A DNA stretch of 64,000 nt from Luzula sylvatica (Eukaryota > Streptophyta > Magnoliopsida > Poales > Juncaceae): assembly GCA_946800325.1 (NCBI GenBank), contig OX326958.1, positions 65,824,366-65,888,365 of the forward strand. Reading direction: 5' to 3'. Numbering within the stretch: the first letter of the stretch is position 1; each line of letters starts with the position of its first letter. Positions 37,866 to 47,229 of the stretch are shown piece after piece. The translations under genes and the position numbers were made by a program. Below the pieces are notes generated by a model, which made no database searches, was not told the DNA's origin, and saw only the letters and a list, made by a program, of their open reading frames with translations.

Positions 37866-38053
37866 AGAGTTTATCCCTTGTGTGTATGTGCGTGTGTGAT
37901 GAATTTATTGTATTATGTGTGTCTGTGATGTATGTGCTGTGTGGTGTGATGTATATGTCTGTGATGTGGGAGATTGTGTGTGTGTGTGTGTGTGTGATGT
38001 ATATGTGTCTGTGATGTAGGAGAGTGTGTGTGTGTGTGTGTGTGTGTGTGGTG
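37866..38053. repeat. Imperfect (TG)n tract
   Basis: TG-rich repeats (TGTGTGTATGTGCGTGTGTGATG and similar) with pure TG runs at about 37975-37996 and 38025-38050. They lie directly left of the GC minisatellite. Alternating purine-pyrimidine tracts of this kind can adopt Z-DNA. Confidence 0.9.
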
Positions 38054-38060
38054 TGGTGGA

Positions 38061-38948
38061 AGTCGGGTCCACGCGGGGCCCGGCCCGGGGAGGGGGGTTG
38101 GCCCACGAGGGGCCCGGCCCGGGAGGAGGGGGTCGGCCCACCTTGGGCCCGGCCCAGGAGGGGGGTCGGGCCCACACGGAGCCCGGTCCGGGGGTGGTCG
38201 GGCCCACGCAGGGCCCGGCCCGGGGGAGGGGGTCGGGCCCACGCGGGGCCCGGCCCGGGAGGGAGGGGGTCGGGCCCACGCAGGGCCCGGCCCGGGGGAG
38301 GGGGTCGGGCCCACGCGGGGCCCGGTCGGGGGGGAGGGGGTCGGGCCCACGCGGGGCCCGGCCGGGGGGGGAGGGGGTCGGGCCCACGCGTGGCCCGGCC
38401 GGGGGGGAGGGGGTCGGGCCCACGCGGGGCCCGGCCGGGGGGGGTCGGGCCCACGCGGGCTCGGCCGGGGGGGGTCGGGCCCGCGCGGCCCGGCCGGGGG
38501 GGGTCGGGCCCGCGCGGCCCGGCCGGGGGGGGTCGGGCCCGCGCGGCCCGGCCGGGGGGGGTCGGGCCCGCGCGGCCCGGCCGGGGGGGGTCGGGCCCGC
38601 GCGGCCCGGCCGGGGGGGGGGTCGGGCCCACGCTGGCCAGGCCGGGGGGGCCGGGCCCACGCGGGGCCCTGCCGGGGGGGGAGGGGGTCGGCGGGGCCCG
38701 CCCTGGGGGGAGGGGGTCGGGCCCACGCGGGGCCCGGCCGGGGGGGAGGGGGTCGGGCCCACTCGGGGCCCGGCCGGGGGGGAGGGGGTCGGGCCCAAGC
38801 GGGGCCCGGCCGGGGGGGGAGGGGGGTCGGGCGGGGCCCGGCCGGGGGGTGAGGGGGGTCGGGCGGGGCCCGGCCGGGGGGGGGAGGTCGGGCCCACGCG
38901 GGGCCCGGCCGGGGGAGGGGTCGGGCCCACGCGGGGCCCGGCCGGGGG
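38061..38948. repeat. GC-rich minisatellite, about 27 units of 28-37 bp
   Basis: Tandem variants of TCGGGCCCACGCGGGGCCC followed by GGCCGGGGGGGAGGGGG. Five consecutive shorter units around 38480-38620 carry CCGCGCGGCCC instead. The region is almost pure G and C, inside DNA that is otherwise AT-rich. All G runs are on the plus strand, so several G4-forming blocks are expected there. Long frames in five of the six readings (up to about 350 codons of Pro/Gly/Arg/Ala) arise only because the repeat lacks A and T; they are not genes. Confidence 0.95.
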
Positions 38949-40500
38949 GAGTTATCCTTCACAAACCGAATATATCAAAGTTATCCTTCCATACACAAGA
39001 ATCTATCAAATTAATCCAAAACCGTTAATTTTAACCAAGAATAATAAAAACTAATCCAAAACCGTTAACTTTGATAAAAAAATAATCAAATTTAGTTTAA
39101 CTCTAATTTAATTGCATAAATCGTAATTAAACAATCGGCTCATTTGCACAGCACCACCCTCTGATTTTCATGTGTATTTTTTTAAATGTTATATTAATAT
39201 TAATTGGTGAGTGGGTTTAAATGTTATATTAATATTAATTGCATAAAAATGACACTATGTAGCTGATTTGGCAATTTTTTCTACTTCTTTTGGTTGGTAG
39301 TTTCTTATTGTGAGAGTATTGGTGCCTGGTAGTCACTAATTGTGAATCGATTAATAAATTCAACTTATTTAACTTTGTTAATTATTGTTGTTTAACAATT
39401 CATATTCTAACACCTAGATATCAAAAAAATATATTCTCTAAAAACAAAATAGACAAACTTATAAGGTGAATAAGAAAGTGTGATTTTTTGTGTTATGTTC
39501 CTTTACCGAGAAATAAAACAGAGTATTGGAGAGATTCACTGCTTCACGAGATAGAAAAGTTCAAGGTCCTTAAAGAGATGAAACAAACTGAATAGGAGAG
39601 AGATTCAACTAGTTTATTTTTTTAATTGTTTTGGACATACTAAAAATAAATTCTCAATATTATCGAATTTTTTGTATGCAGTCTTCACAATACTAGTTCA
39701 TGAAAAAAGAAGAAGAAAGGATTGACTTGAAGGAAAGGACCATCGACCAAGGACAGAAAGGTAATTTCAATAAGAAACCCTAACGGAGTTAACTTTTGGT
39801 TGAATACGAAATTATTCGAGTGAAGGATAAATATGATATTAAACTTTTTAGAGGGATAAATTGGACATTCTTGTTTTTTGGGAGGATACATGAGAAATTC
39901 TGCCTTTTTATTGAATCAATGCCATTAACGGCCCTCGTCTACTGCATAATCAATTCATCTTCTTTGTTCTCTTCTCATGGCCATGAAACATTGGAAGAAA
40001 ATATGTTATTAATCAAATAAATTACATCTCTACAAAATTACAGAAGTGTACCGATCAAATTGCAAATACAATGAAATTGTTTTATTACATCTATAATTCT
40101 ACAACACAGAAGCAATCTATAATTCTATAGCATCTCAAAATAATGTTAAAAGTTCTAAATTAAGGGTGAGTAATTGACCGGGTAATACTTAGGTTCCAAA
40201 AATATATTTTTATGAATGGGTGGCCAACAAGATTAAATCTACCTGAAAAGAAAAGAAAATTTTGGTGTATGGGAGAAGAGCTAGTTAATTACCCATTCAT
40301 CTCTTTTCACCGTTTCATGTAAATGTTTTGTGCTTTTTTTTTAAAATTTTATTTGAAGATTTTATACGATTTCATTTTTAGTGAAAATTTCATCAATCAC
40401 ATATTAATTCGGACTCAAGTTAGCAGAAATATCGGTCTTGTGCTAACATGCAGAAGGTGGGCTCCATGTTGATACGGGTGCCTTTGATCAGGAACATATA
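38949..40500. other. AT-rich intergenic sequence with Mutator-like end fragments
   Basis: A 25-bp direct duplication (TTTAAATGTTATATTAATAT plus TAATT) lies at 39181-39205 and 39216-39240. 39790-39890 carries GGATAAATATGATATT and a GGACATTCTTGTTTTTTGGGAGGATA-like block. Its reverse complement resembles the inverted ends described at 47.25 and 49.8 kb. 38951-39070 (TTATCCTTCACAAACC...) could be its opposite end. The frames here are short and unrecognised. Confidence 0.4.
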
Positions 40501-40504
40501 TTAT

Positions 40505-40580
40505 GGTTAGGGTTTAGGGTTTAGTAATTTTTATTGTAACTTTTTATGTAACCTAAGTAGATGTGTCACTATAAAATAGC
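40505..40580 (+). promoter_or_regulatory. Telo-box and TATA box of the eS25 pseudogene
   Basis: GTTAGGGTTTAGGGTTTAG at 40506-40524 contains the plant telo-box (AAACCCTAA on the other strand), and ACTATAAAATAGC at 40569-40581 is a TATA box. A telo-box plus TATA arrangement is common in plant ribosomal protein promoters. Finding it in front of an eS25 copy indicates duplication of the genomic gene, not reverse transcription. Confidence 0.6.
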
Positions 40581-40798
40581 GAAATTGGATGAACTTGAAC
40601 CATATATTAATCGATCCCTACTCTTCTCTCTCCTCAATAATGACCCACACAACCCACCGACGGTCTCTCACTCTCTTTCTCTTCTCGTTTGCGAGCTCAA
40701 TCTCGGCATTTAACGGTGATTTTATTGTTTCTTGAATTAGGCGTTTCTTTCCTCGATCGGATCCCGTAAGAAAGTCCTCAATTTGTGAGCTCCAGGAG

Positions 40799-41110
40799 GC
40801 GCCGAAGAAGGATTCGAATTAAAGTCCTCAATTTCAGTGAAGCCCGCCAAGTTGGGTAGAGGAAAGCAAAAGAAGAAGAAGGCAAGACCTTTTGACCTGC
40901 TCTAAGATTATTAATGGTTTCTTCAAGTCAATTTTATCTGGTTCTTTTGCTGATTTGATTCGAGATTGGAGAAGGGGAGCAAGGGAAAACAAAACGAGAA
41001 GGTTTGACAATGCTGTGCCTTTCGACCAAGCTAGATACGACAACATGTTGGTCGAAGTTCCCAAGTTCAAGCAAATCACTCCATCAATCCTCTCTGAAAG
41101 ATGCTTGGTT
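40799..41110 (+). pseudogene. Ribosomal protein eS25 (RPS25) pseudogene
   Basis: eS25 is a small-subunit protein of the cytosolic ribosome. Pieces of it lie in order on the plus strand: APKKDS at 40799-40816, KPAKLGRGKQKKKK around 40839-40881, SKGKQNEKV around 40978-41005, then DNAVPFDQARYDNMLVEV and PKFKQITPSILSER up to about 41100. Several lesions are visible. No ATG stands before GCGCCGAAG (GAG is in its place). The KPAK block is out of frame with APKKD. A stop (GTTTGACAATG) with a +1 shift follows NEKV. The conserved C-terminal half (GSLARRAIRELMA in the family) is absent after LSER. The sequence between the KQKKKK and SKGKQ blocks (about 40882-40976) is probably a former intron, because it ends AG. 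A retained intron and promoter argue for a non-processed pseudogene. Confidence 0.82.
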
Positions 41111-41510
41111 TCGACAATTTCAAATTTCGGCATAAATACTAATTGCTTGGTTTGCAGATATTTCACTGTTATTTGACTTCTACTTTTATTGAAGCAAACA
41201 TGTATCATACATTTGTGCTTGGTTTTACGTTTGCAGATATTTGTGCTTGGTTTTAGGTTTTACTTTTTTTTTTTGTGAAGGTTTTAGGATTTACTTGATT
41301 GACTACTTTTAATTTTAATGTTTCAGTTTTTTAGGCGTGGCGATTCCGAAGTGGACATTTGTGTTAAATAGCATATGTTAATTGTAATTATCGTATTATT
41401 ATTACTATATTTAAAGTTTAATGAATTATATATCAAAAAAAAAAAGTTTAATGAATTTCGTCCCGTAATGACACGTGTATCATACATGAAAAGAGTATAA
41501 ATATTAGTTA
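41111..41510. other. AT-rich sequence after the eS25 pseudogene
   Basis: The segment contains repeated TTTGTGCTTGGTTTTA-like words near 41212 and 41244 and an A tract near 41434. No eS25 C-terminal exon is recognisable here. Confidence 0.5.
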
Positions 41511-41519
41511 AAACGAAAA

Positions 41520-41640
41520 AATCGCATGGGAGTATTGTCCCGGTGGTGACGTGGTGTTGAATTAGGTTGGGACACTAACAACCCGAGTTCGAATCACTGC
41601 GGTCTCATTTTTAGCCAAATTTTGACCCGCGGCAAATTGA
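41520..41640 (+). repeat. tRNA-like SINE fragment (weak)
   Basis: GGTGGTGACGTGGTGTTG followed by ACCCGAGTTCGAATCACTG (about 41581-41599) resembles the A- and B-box spacing of a tRNA-derived SINE head. The fold is not a functional tRNA. Confidence 0.4.
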
Positions 41641-41647
41641 ATATCAG

Positions 41648-41740
41648 GTGTAGACTCAAGATGGTTAAGAGTTCATGCTATTTCTGACGAGGTTTCGAGT
41701 TCGAATCCGTCTGAACTCAACTTTTTGGTTCAAACAATGT
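41648..41740 (+). repeat. tRNA-derived SINE head
   Basis: An A box (TAGACTCAAGATGGTTAAGAG from 41651) and a B box (GAGTTCGAATCC, 41697-41708) are spaced as in a tRNA gene. They are followed by CTCAACTTTTTGGTTCA. The same tail (CCAACTTTTTGGTTCA) occurs after a second A-box-like head at 42554-42605. This supports a SINE family rather than a tRNA gene. The acceptor stem does not pair. Confidence 0.55.
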
Positions 41741-41779
41741 TGTCGCATATAAACAGTTTAATAAATACGTACATTGAAC

Positions 41780-42520
41780 CATGGTTCGAAATCTCGGCCG
41801 AGTCAAAAAAAACTCGGCCGAGTTGACTCGGACTCGGACCCCACCGATCCGATATTGACCCGGATAAATCGGATCCGATAACCCGGTTTTTTTTTTTTTT
41901 TTTTTTTTTTTTGTGTAGAGATAGATGTTATATATTTTGTTTATGAATTTGTGTGTATCTCTACAAAATAAACATATAAAAAAAAAAACCGGTTAAGTTT
42001 TCTTAGGTAAACATATAAAAAACATTAAAACTGATTTTTTTAATAGAACTTTTTTTTATAACCGGTTAAGTTCTCTACAAAATAGAACTTTTTTATATGT
42101 TATCAAATTACTACATTAAAAAACATGATACACACAGATGTTATATATTCATAAACATGGGTCTTAGTAATTTTTAATGTACTGATTTAGTAATTTTCTT
42201 AGTAATTTTCTTAGTAATTTTCTTATCGGATCCACTATTGGCAGTAGAAGTTTTTAATGTACTGATTTAGTAATTTTCTTAGGTAATGTAATTTTTTTAA
42301 TGTAGTAATTTGAGTTTCATGAGTTGAATTTGTGTGTATCATGTTTATGAATATTTATATATTTTTAAAATAAGTTTTTTAATTTTTTTCTATTTTTTCC
42401 GATTTTTTTACTAGCTGTCCGATTTTTTTTTTGACTCGCCCGAGTCTTGTCCGAGTCAGCCGAGTCCCGAGTCTCCAGACCCGACCGAGTCCGATTCCGA
42501 TACCGAGATTTCGAACCATG
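41780..42520. mobile_element. Non-autonomous hAT-like element with CATTGAAC target duplication
   Basis: The 741-bp element has perfect 18-bp terminal inverted repeats, CATGGTTCGAAATCTCGG at 41780-41797 and its complement at 42503-42520. It is flanked by the 8-bp duplication CATTGAAC (41772-41779 and 42521-42528). Both ends hold subterminal ACTCGGCCGAGT and GAGTCCGAGTC motifs. The core is AT-rich, with a T tract at about 41887-41912 and duplicated TTAGTAATTTTCTTAG words, and lacks a transposase. Eight-base duplications point to hAT, although the terminal bases are not the usual YAGGG. Confidence 0.9.
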
Positions 42521-42549
42521 CATTGAACATAATATATTGTTATAAAAAC

Positions 42550-42610
42550 TTCGTAGCTCGGATGGTGATGAGTCCCTGCTCTTCAAAATCCAACTTTTTG
42601 GTTCACGACA
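42550..42610 (+). repeat. tRNA-like SINE head, second copy
   Basis: TAGCTCGGATGGTGATGAGTCCC (from 42554) resembles an A box and tRNA D-arm. It is followed by CCAACTTTTTGGTTCA, shared with the copy at 41648-41740. The B box has been lost. Confidence 0.4.
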
Positions 42611-45600
42611 CTTTTCATTTTATCAACATAACGAACTCTTTTTGGTTTGTATCACAATTTTGGTAGATTACAAATTTGGATTTTGATATGAATAAAATTG
42701 AATTCATGTCCAAAAGTTATTACAAGTAGAAAAGACCAAGTATTATTAACAAGATCAAGATTGTGCGCTCTCGCAACCAATGTGCTTCCATAAATTGGGT
42801 ACTTTAATGGAAATAATTTTTTAATACAAAACAATTTTTTTTGCATATCTTCTCGTATTGAATTGAGTCTATTCGAACTAAATTAATATTTCCATTAAAA
42901 ACCGGTATTTTGAGTCTATTCGAACTACAAAACCGGTATTATGGATTAAAAACATACCGGTTTTTTTAATGTACCCAATTTTAAACTCTCTTTCTCTTCA
43001 AAATACTGCTAAAAATAAAATATTAATTTTGTTAAGATATTTTCAGAAATATTCTCTTCTCTCGTTATTTATTATTATTTTTTATTTAATGTTAGTTTTG
43101 TATGACAAAATAATATTGAATTCAAACTAGTAACAATACATAACTTGGCAAGAATACTATTTTAGCAATTAATCTTTATTAACAATTATTGATAATTAAA
43201 ACTAAAATGCTAAAATATTATTATTTTGTCAAGATATTTTCAAGAATATTTTCTTATGTCGTTATTATTTTTATTTTTATTTAAAGTTAGTTTTGTATGA
43301 TAAAATATATATAATAAATGAAATATTCAAATTATGTATATGACATCTAGTATTTTGGTCCATTTTTCTTACAATAATAAAATAATAGAAAAAAGATGTT
43401 TTATAAAATAAAATATGAAAAATAGAGAGGTGCTTTGGTCCAAATTTTTTTTAACACCATAAAATGTTAACGTTAACCCCGATACATTAAAATGGAATCT
43501 TGCTTTAGAGTTTTTTTAGTACCCAAAATTTGAGGTTTTTAGAAGTAAAAAAAAAAAAGTTAGAGGGGGGTTGGGGGGGTGTACTTGAAAATTTCCCTAT
43601 GAATAATAATTACATGAAATACAAAATAATATATTTTTTATTTTTTAAAAAAATAATATAATAATCATGCTTGACAAAACCTTATTTCTCAATATTATTT
43701 AGTGACCCTTGAATTGAGTTACACGTATAATACATGTCATAATCGACATTAAAGTTTGAAAATTTCACCTATACATTAGTTGTTTAATTGTATAAAATAA
43801 ATTGACACGATGACACATGTAATACATGTTATTATGTCATTTTGGGTGGTAATGTATTATATTATTTTTAATATCAATATTATTATTATTATTATTGTTA
43901 CTATAGCGATTTTAGCATAAAAATATTATTTTTAATGCTGGCATATTTTAACATATTTTATTGGTTTTGACTCAACCTATCATTGTTATTGCAAAAATAT
44001 TGTTTAATGTTCACATATCGTCATCTGTGTAGTATTAATAAATCATTTTTAGTTGGCGTTGACATGGTATGTTTTGTGCCAACAATATATTTTTTTATTA
44101 AAAACATAAACGTTGTACTTTGGAAACTAAGATGGTACTTTGGAAACTAATACATTATATTTAGGATTAATACATATATATTATTATTGCTATGTATTTT
44201 AATGTCATTATGCCGTTTATTATAAATACGGTACTTTGGAAACTAATACATTATATTTAGGATTAATACATTGTTGATAACAATATGGTGTTGATATTTT
44301 TTTTTTCCGATATTGATATATGGTTGTAGAAAAATTGGATATATGTGTGTGATCAATCATAACAAATTGATAGCGTTCATTATATAATAACTGTTATTTT
44401 GCCAAAAAAATAAAATGTACAAGCTATATGTCTAATCTTGTTAATACATGATTATATAAGTTGTGCATTGAATAACAATAAACTATTAAATGTCTATCAA
44501 ATAATAAAAAGAAAATATTTTTCGTTATTTTTTATTGATTCTAAAAAATCCATAAATATTTTTTAACATATAATAATTTCAAAAAATAATTTTAATTATT
44601 ATATGTTATACTTATATAATTTTCATATTTATTTATTTATTTTTCATAAAAACATAATATTAAAAAAAATATCTTGAAATTATATAGGTTAAAAATAAGA
44701 AAATAGAAAAGACATTTTTCGTCAAAAAATCTTTAACATCCTCCAAAGTCTTAATATTTGTTTGCATTTATCATGTCTTAATATATTGTATTTGTATTAA
44801 ATGACACTATAGATGAAAGTTTGTTTTTGTATAACTAATTATTAATTAATCAAATAATAAATATGTATTAATTGAACATCACAAAAACCGAGTAGAAATT
44901 CAAGGAGAATATATTAGTGGAGAAGATGAAATGTTGGCATGTTGGAACCACGGACAAAAATAAGTAAATGACCGGTTCAAGAAGTTTTCCAAAAATTCCT
45001 TGTGTTAATCAATCATAAAAGAGATTATGATGTTCACTATCCTACTTTCTACCTTTTCTACTGGAGTGCTCTCGACTTACTCCTAATTTTTTTTTTATCT
45101 TGCACCATAATAATGCATTCTCCGTTGCTTGTGTCGCCACCGATTTGGATGTGTTGGACTTGTTGCGGAATATTTTTGCATTCCTTTTCCTTCACATCGC
45201 CCAAGTAACTGCCATCCACCTTGTATCTCATGCGTGTTTTTGTGTAAGCGTTAGTGGGGCTCCACTTTCATTCCATGTGTCGATTACCCTCTAGAATTCC
45301 AAGTTCTACAAGGGTGAAAAACAAAACTCTCTAAAATCTTTTGAAAAGTAAAAGAAAAACTCAAAATTGCTGAACTCAAAATTTGCTAGATAAATACCTT
45401 CTAAATAACTCTAAATTTGAATCAATTCAACTAGATAATTTGCTAGATAAATACCTTTTAATTAACCCTAAATTTGAATCAATTAACCTTAAATTTGGAT
45501 TAACAATTAACAGTAAATACCTGTAAACAGGGAAAATCAGTGAATTAACTGTCAGAAGATACATGAAAACCCGGAACTAATCTTGGCTCCATTCATTAAC

Positions 45601-47229
45601 AAATTTTTGTGTTGGAAAGTATTGACTATTTCTTATACTTCGTTAGGATTTATTATGATATTTCACATCATTTATTGACAACTATCATTATTAATACCAT
45701 TTTTTTTAAATTAAAAATAAAAGACGTGTGATATTTCAAGATTTTGCAGCGTTACATTTTTTGTTGTTGGAATTATACTGATAAGTTTTGCATCTATGAT
45801 ATTTCTTGCATCGGATTTAGGGATAGAGATGCAATTTTATCTTCTCTTGTCCAAGAGAGTGTTTCAAAGAAATTTGTTCACTCAGGATATGCGAGGTGAG
45901 AATGAATTTTATCGTTTTCATTCGACTTCAAATTCACTTTTAGTTTGAATATAATTTGTAGATAATAGATAATGAAGTTTGATCCATGTACAACGGATTT
46001 TCATGGGATATACATGGTGGACCGGTCCGATCCCATGATTTTAAAGATCAGAGATCAATTTTAAAAAATAACTCATTAAAAATTAGATTTCTTACAAAAG
46101 TAATTATATAAAGAAATCATATTTTATATTTTAAATTAGGTACTACAATTATGTATTTTCATGCTTTTGAAGGACCATAACATTATTCAATTGTTGAATA
46201 TGGATGAAAAATACCAGCAATATGACTCGAAAAACTAAAACTGGGTGTGTGATTTATCTTTTATTTACATATATATTTTGAATGATATATTTTTCGAATA
46301 GTATCTATTTTATTTGTATTTATATTTTTTAATTAAAGTGTACACATTTCTTATTTCTTATACATATTAAATTAGTGCATTCTTATTTTGTTTTCGTATT
46401 TATGTTTTTTTTTAATTAGAGTGTACACATGATCCATTCTAGTTCATTAATTAAAAAAAAAAAAATTCAATAATTTCTTTTCTTTTGTTTTGTTTTGTTA
46501 CAAGCTCATAAGTACACACATTCACTTACCCACACGCTAGAAACTAAATAATATCCTAATAAAAAATTTCTTCATAATTTAGCTGCACGCACGATTCGAA
46601 TTCTGCACTTTTAAAAAGTGAGGCTAGGTACCCAGACCAGTCCTATGTCTCTTGAGACCTATGGCAATAACATTACTTTTAGAAAAAAAATGTATTGTAT
46701 AAAAGCAAAAATAGAATCTTCATAAGCTTATTTTATTTTCAATAAATAAACCTCGATGAATCTGCAAGGATTGGAATATCAGGCGTCCACATCTTCTCAT
46801 AAAATTTTAAGCAGTTTTGCACTCGTACACCTAAAAGTTACAAAAATTACAATATAACCCAATTAACATGTATATTATTACTACTTATTTTAACAAAATT
46901 AAGATTATTGTCGAATTAAAATTAGAAAAATTCAGTATTAAATAATGATAAAATGATTAATTAATGGGTTTTGTTCTCTCATATAATAGACATCGGTCCT
47001 AATTTATGCAATTAAAGTCAAGGAACTTTTACCTCACTATTGGAGGGGAAAGAGAAAGAAAGCAAAAAATTAGAGCACGGGTGAAGGCTTGCAATCTGAT
47101 GAGTAATTATAAATTCGTCAACATAATTAATTTCTTGAAAAAAAAAAATACAAAATTAAGCTAGGAATATCCCTTCGAAAATTAAATATGGTAAATTCTT
47201 TGCTTTAACGTAAATGACCAAAAAAAAAA
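42606..47229. other. Gene-free AT-rich region
   Basis: About 4.6 kb with no credible coding region. Visible structure: a 43-bp direct repeat at 44134-44176 and 44231-44272 (GTACTTTGGAAACTAATACA..., with a shorter third copy at 44115), and a 57-bp tandem duplication at 45381-45494 (ATTTGCTAGATAAATACCTT start). There are also many A/T homopolymers and a possible SINE-like CGATTCGAATTCTGC near 46591. Open frames at 45002-45294 are hydrophobic by composition only. Confidence 0.6.

Noticed and set aside
37795..39054. Several overlapping open frames of 270-350 codons (Pro/Gly/Arg/Ala rich) on both strands
   Set aside because: They are open only because the GC minisatellite contains almost no A or T and so no stop codons. 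They occur in five of six frames, are pure repeat translation and extend into flanking sequence by chance.
41648..41740. Functional tRNA gene
   Set aside because: A and B boxes are present, but the acceptor stem does not pair and the anticodon arm is degenerate. A SINE head is the better call.
45002..45294. Two overlapping hydrophobic frames as a small membrane protein
   Set aside because: Hydrophobicity follows from T-rich composition. There is no promoter, no similarity and no splice context.
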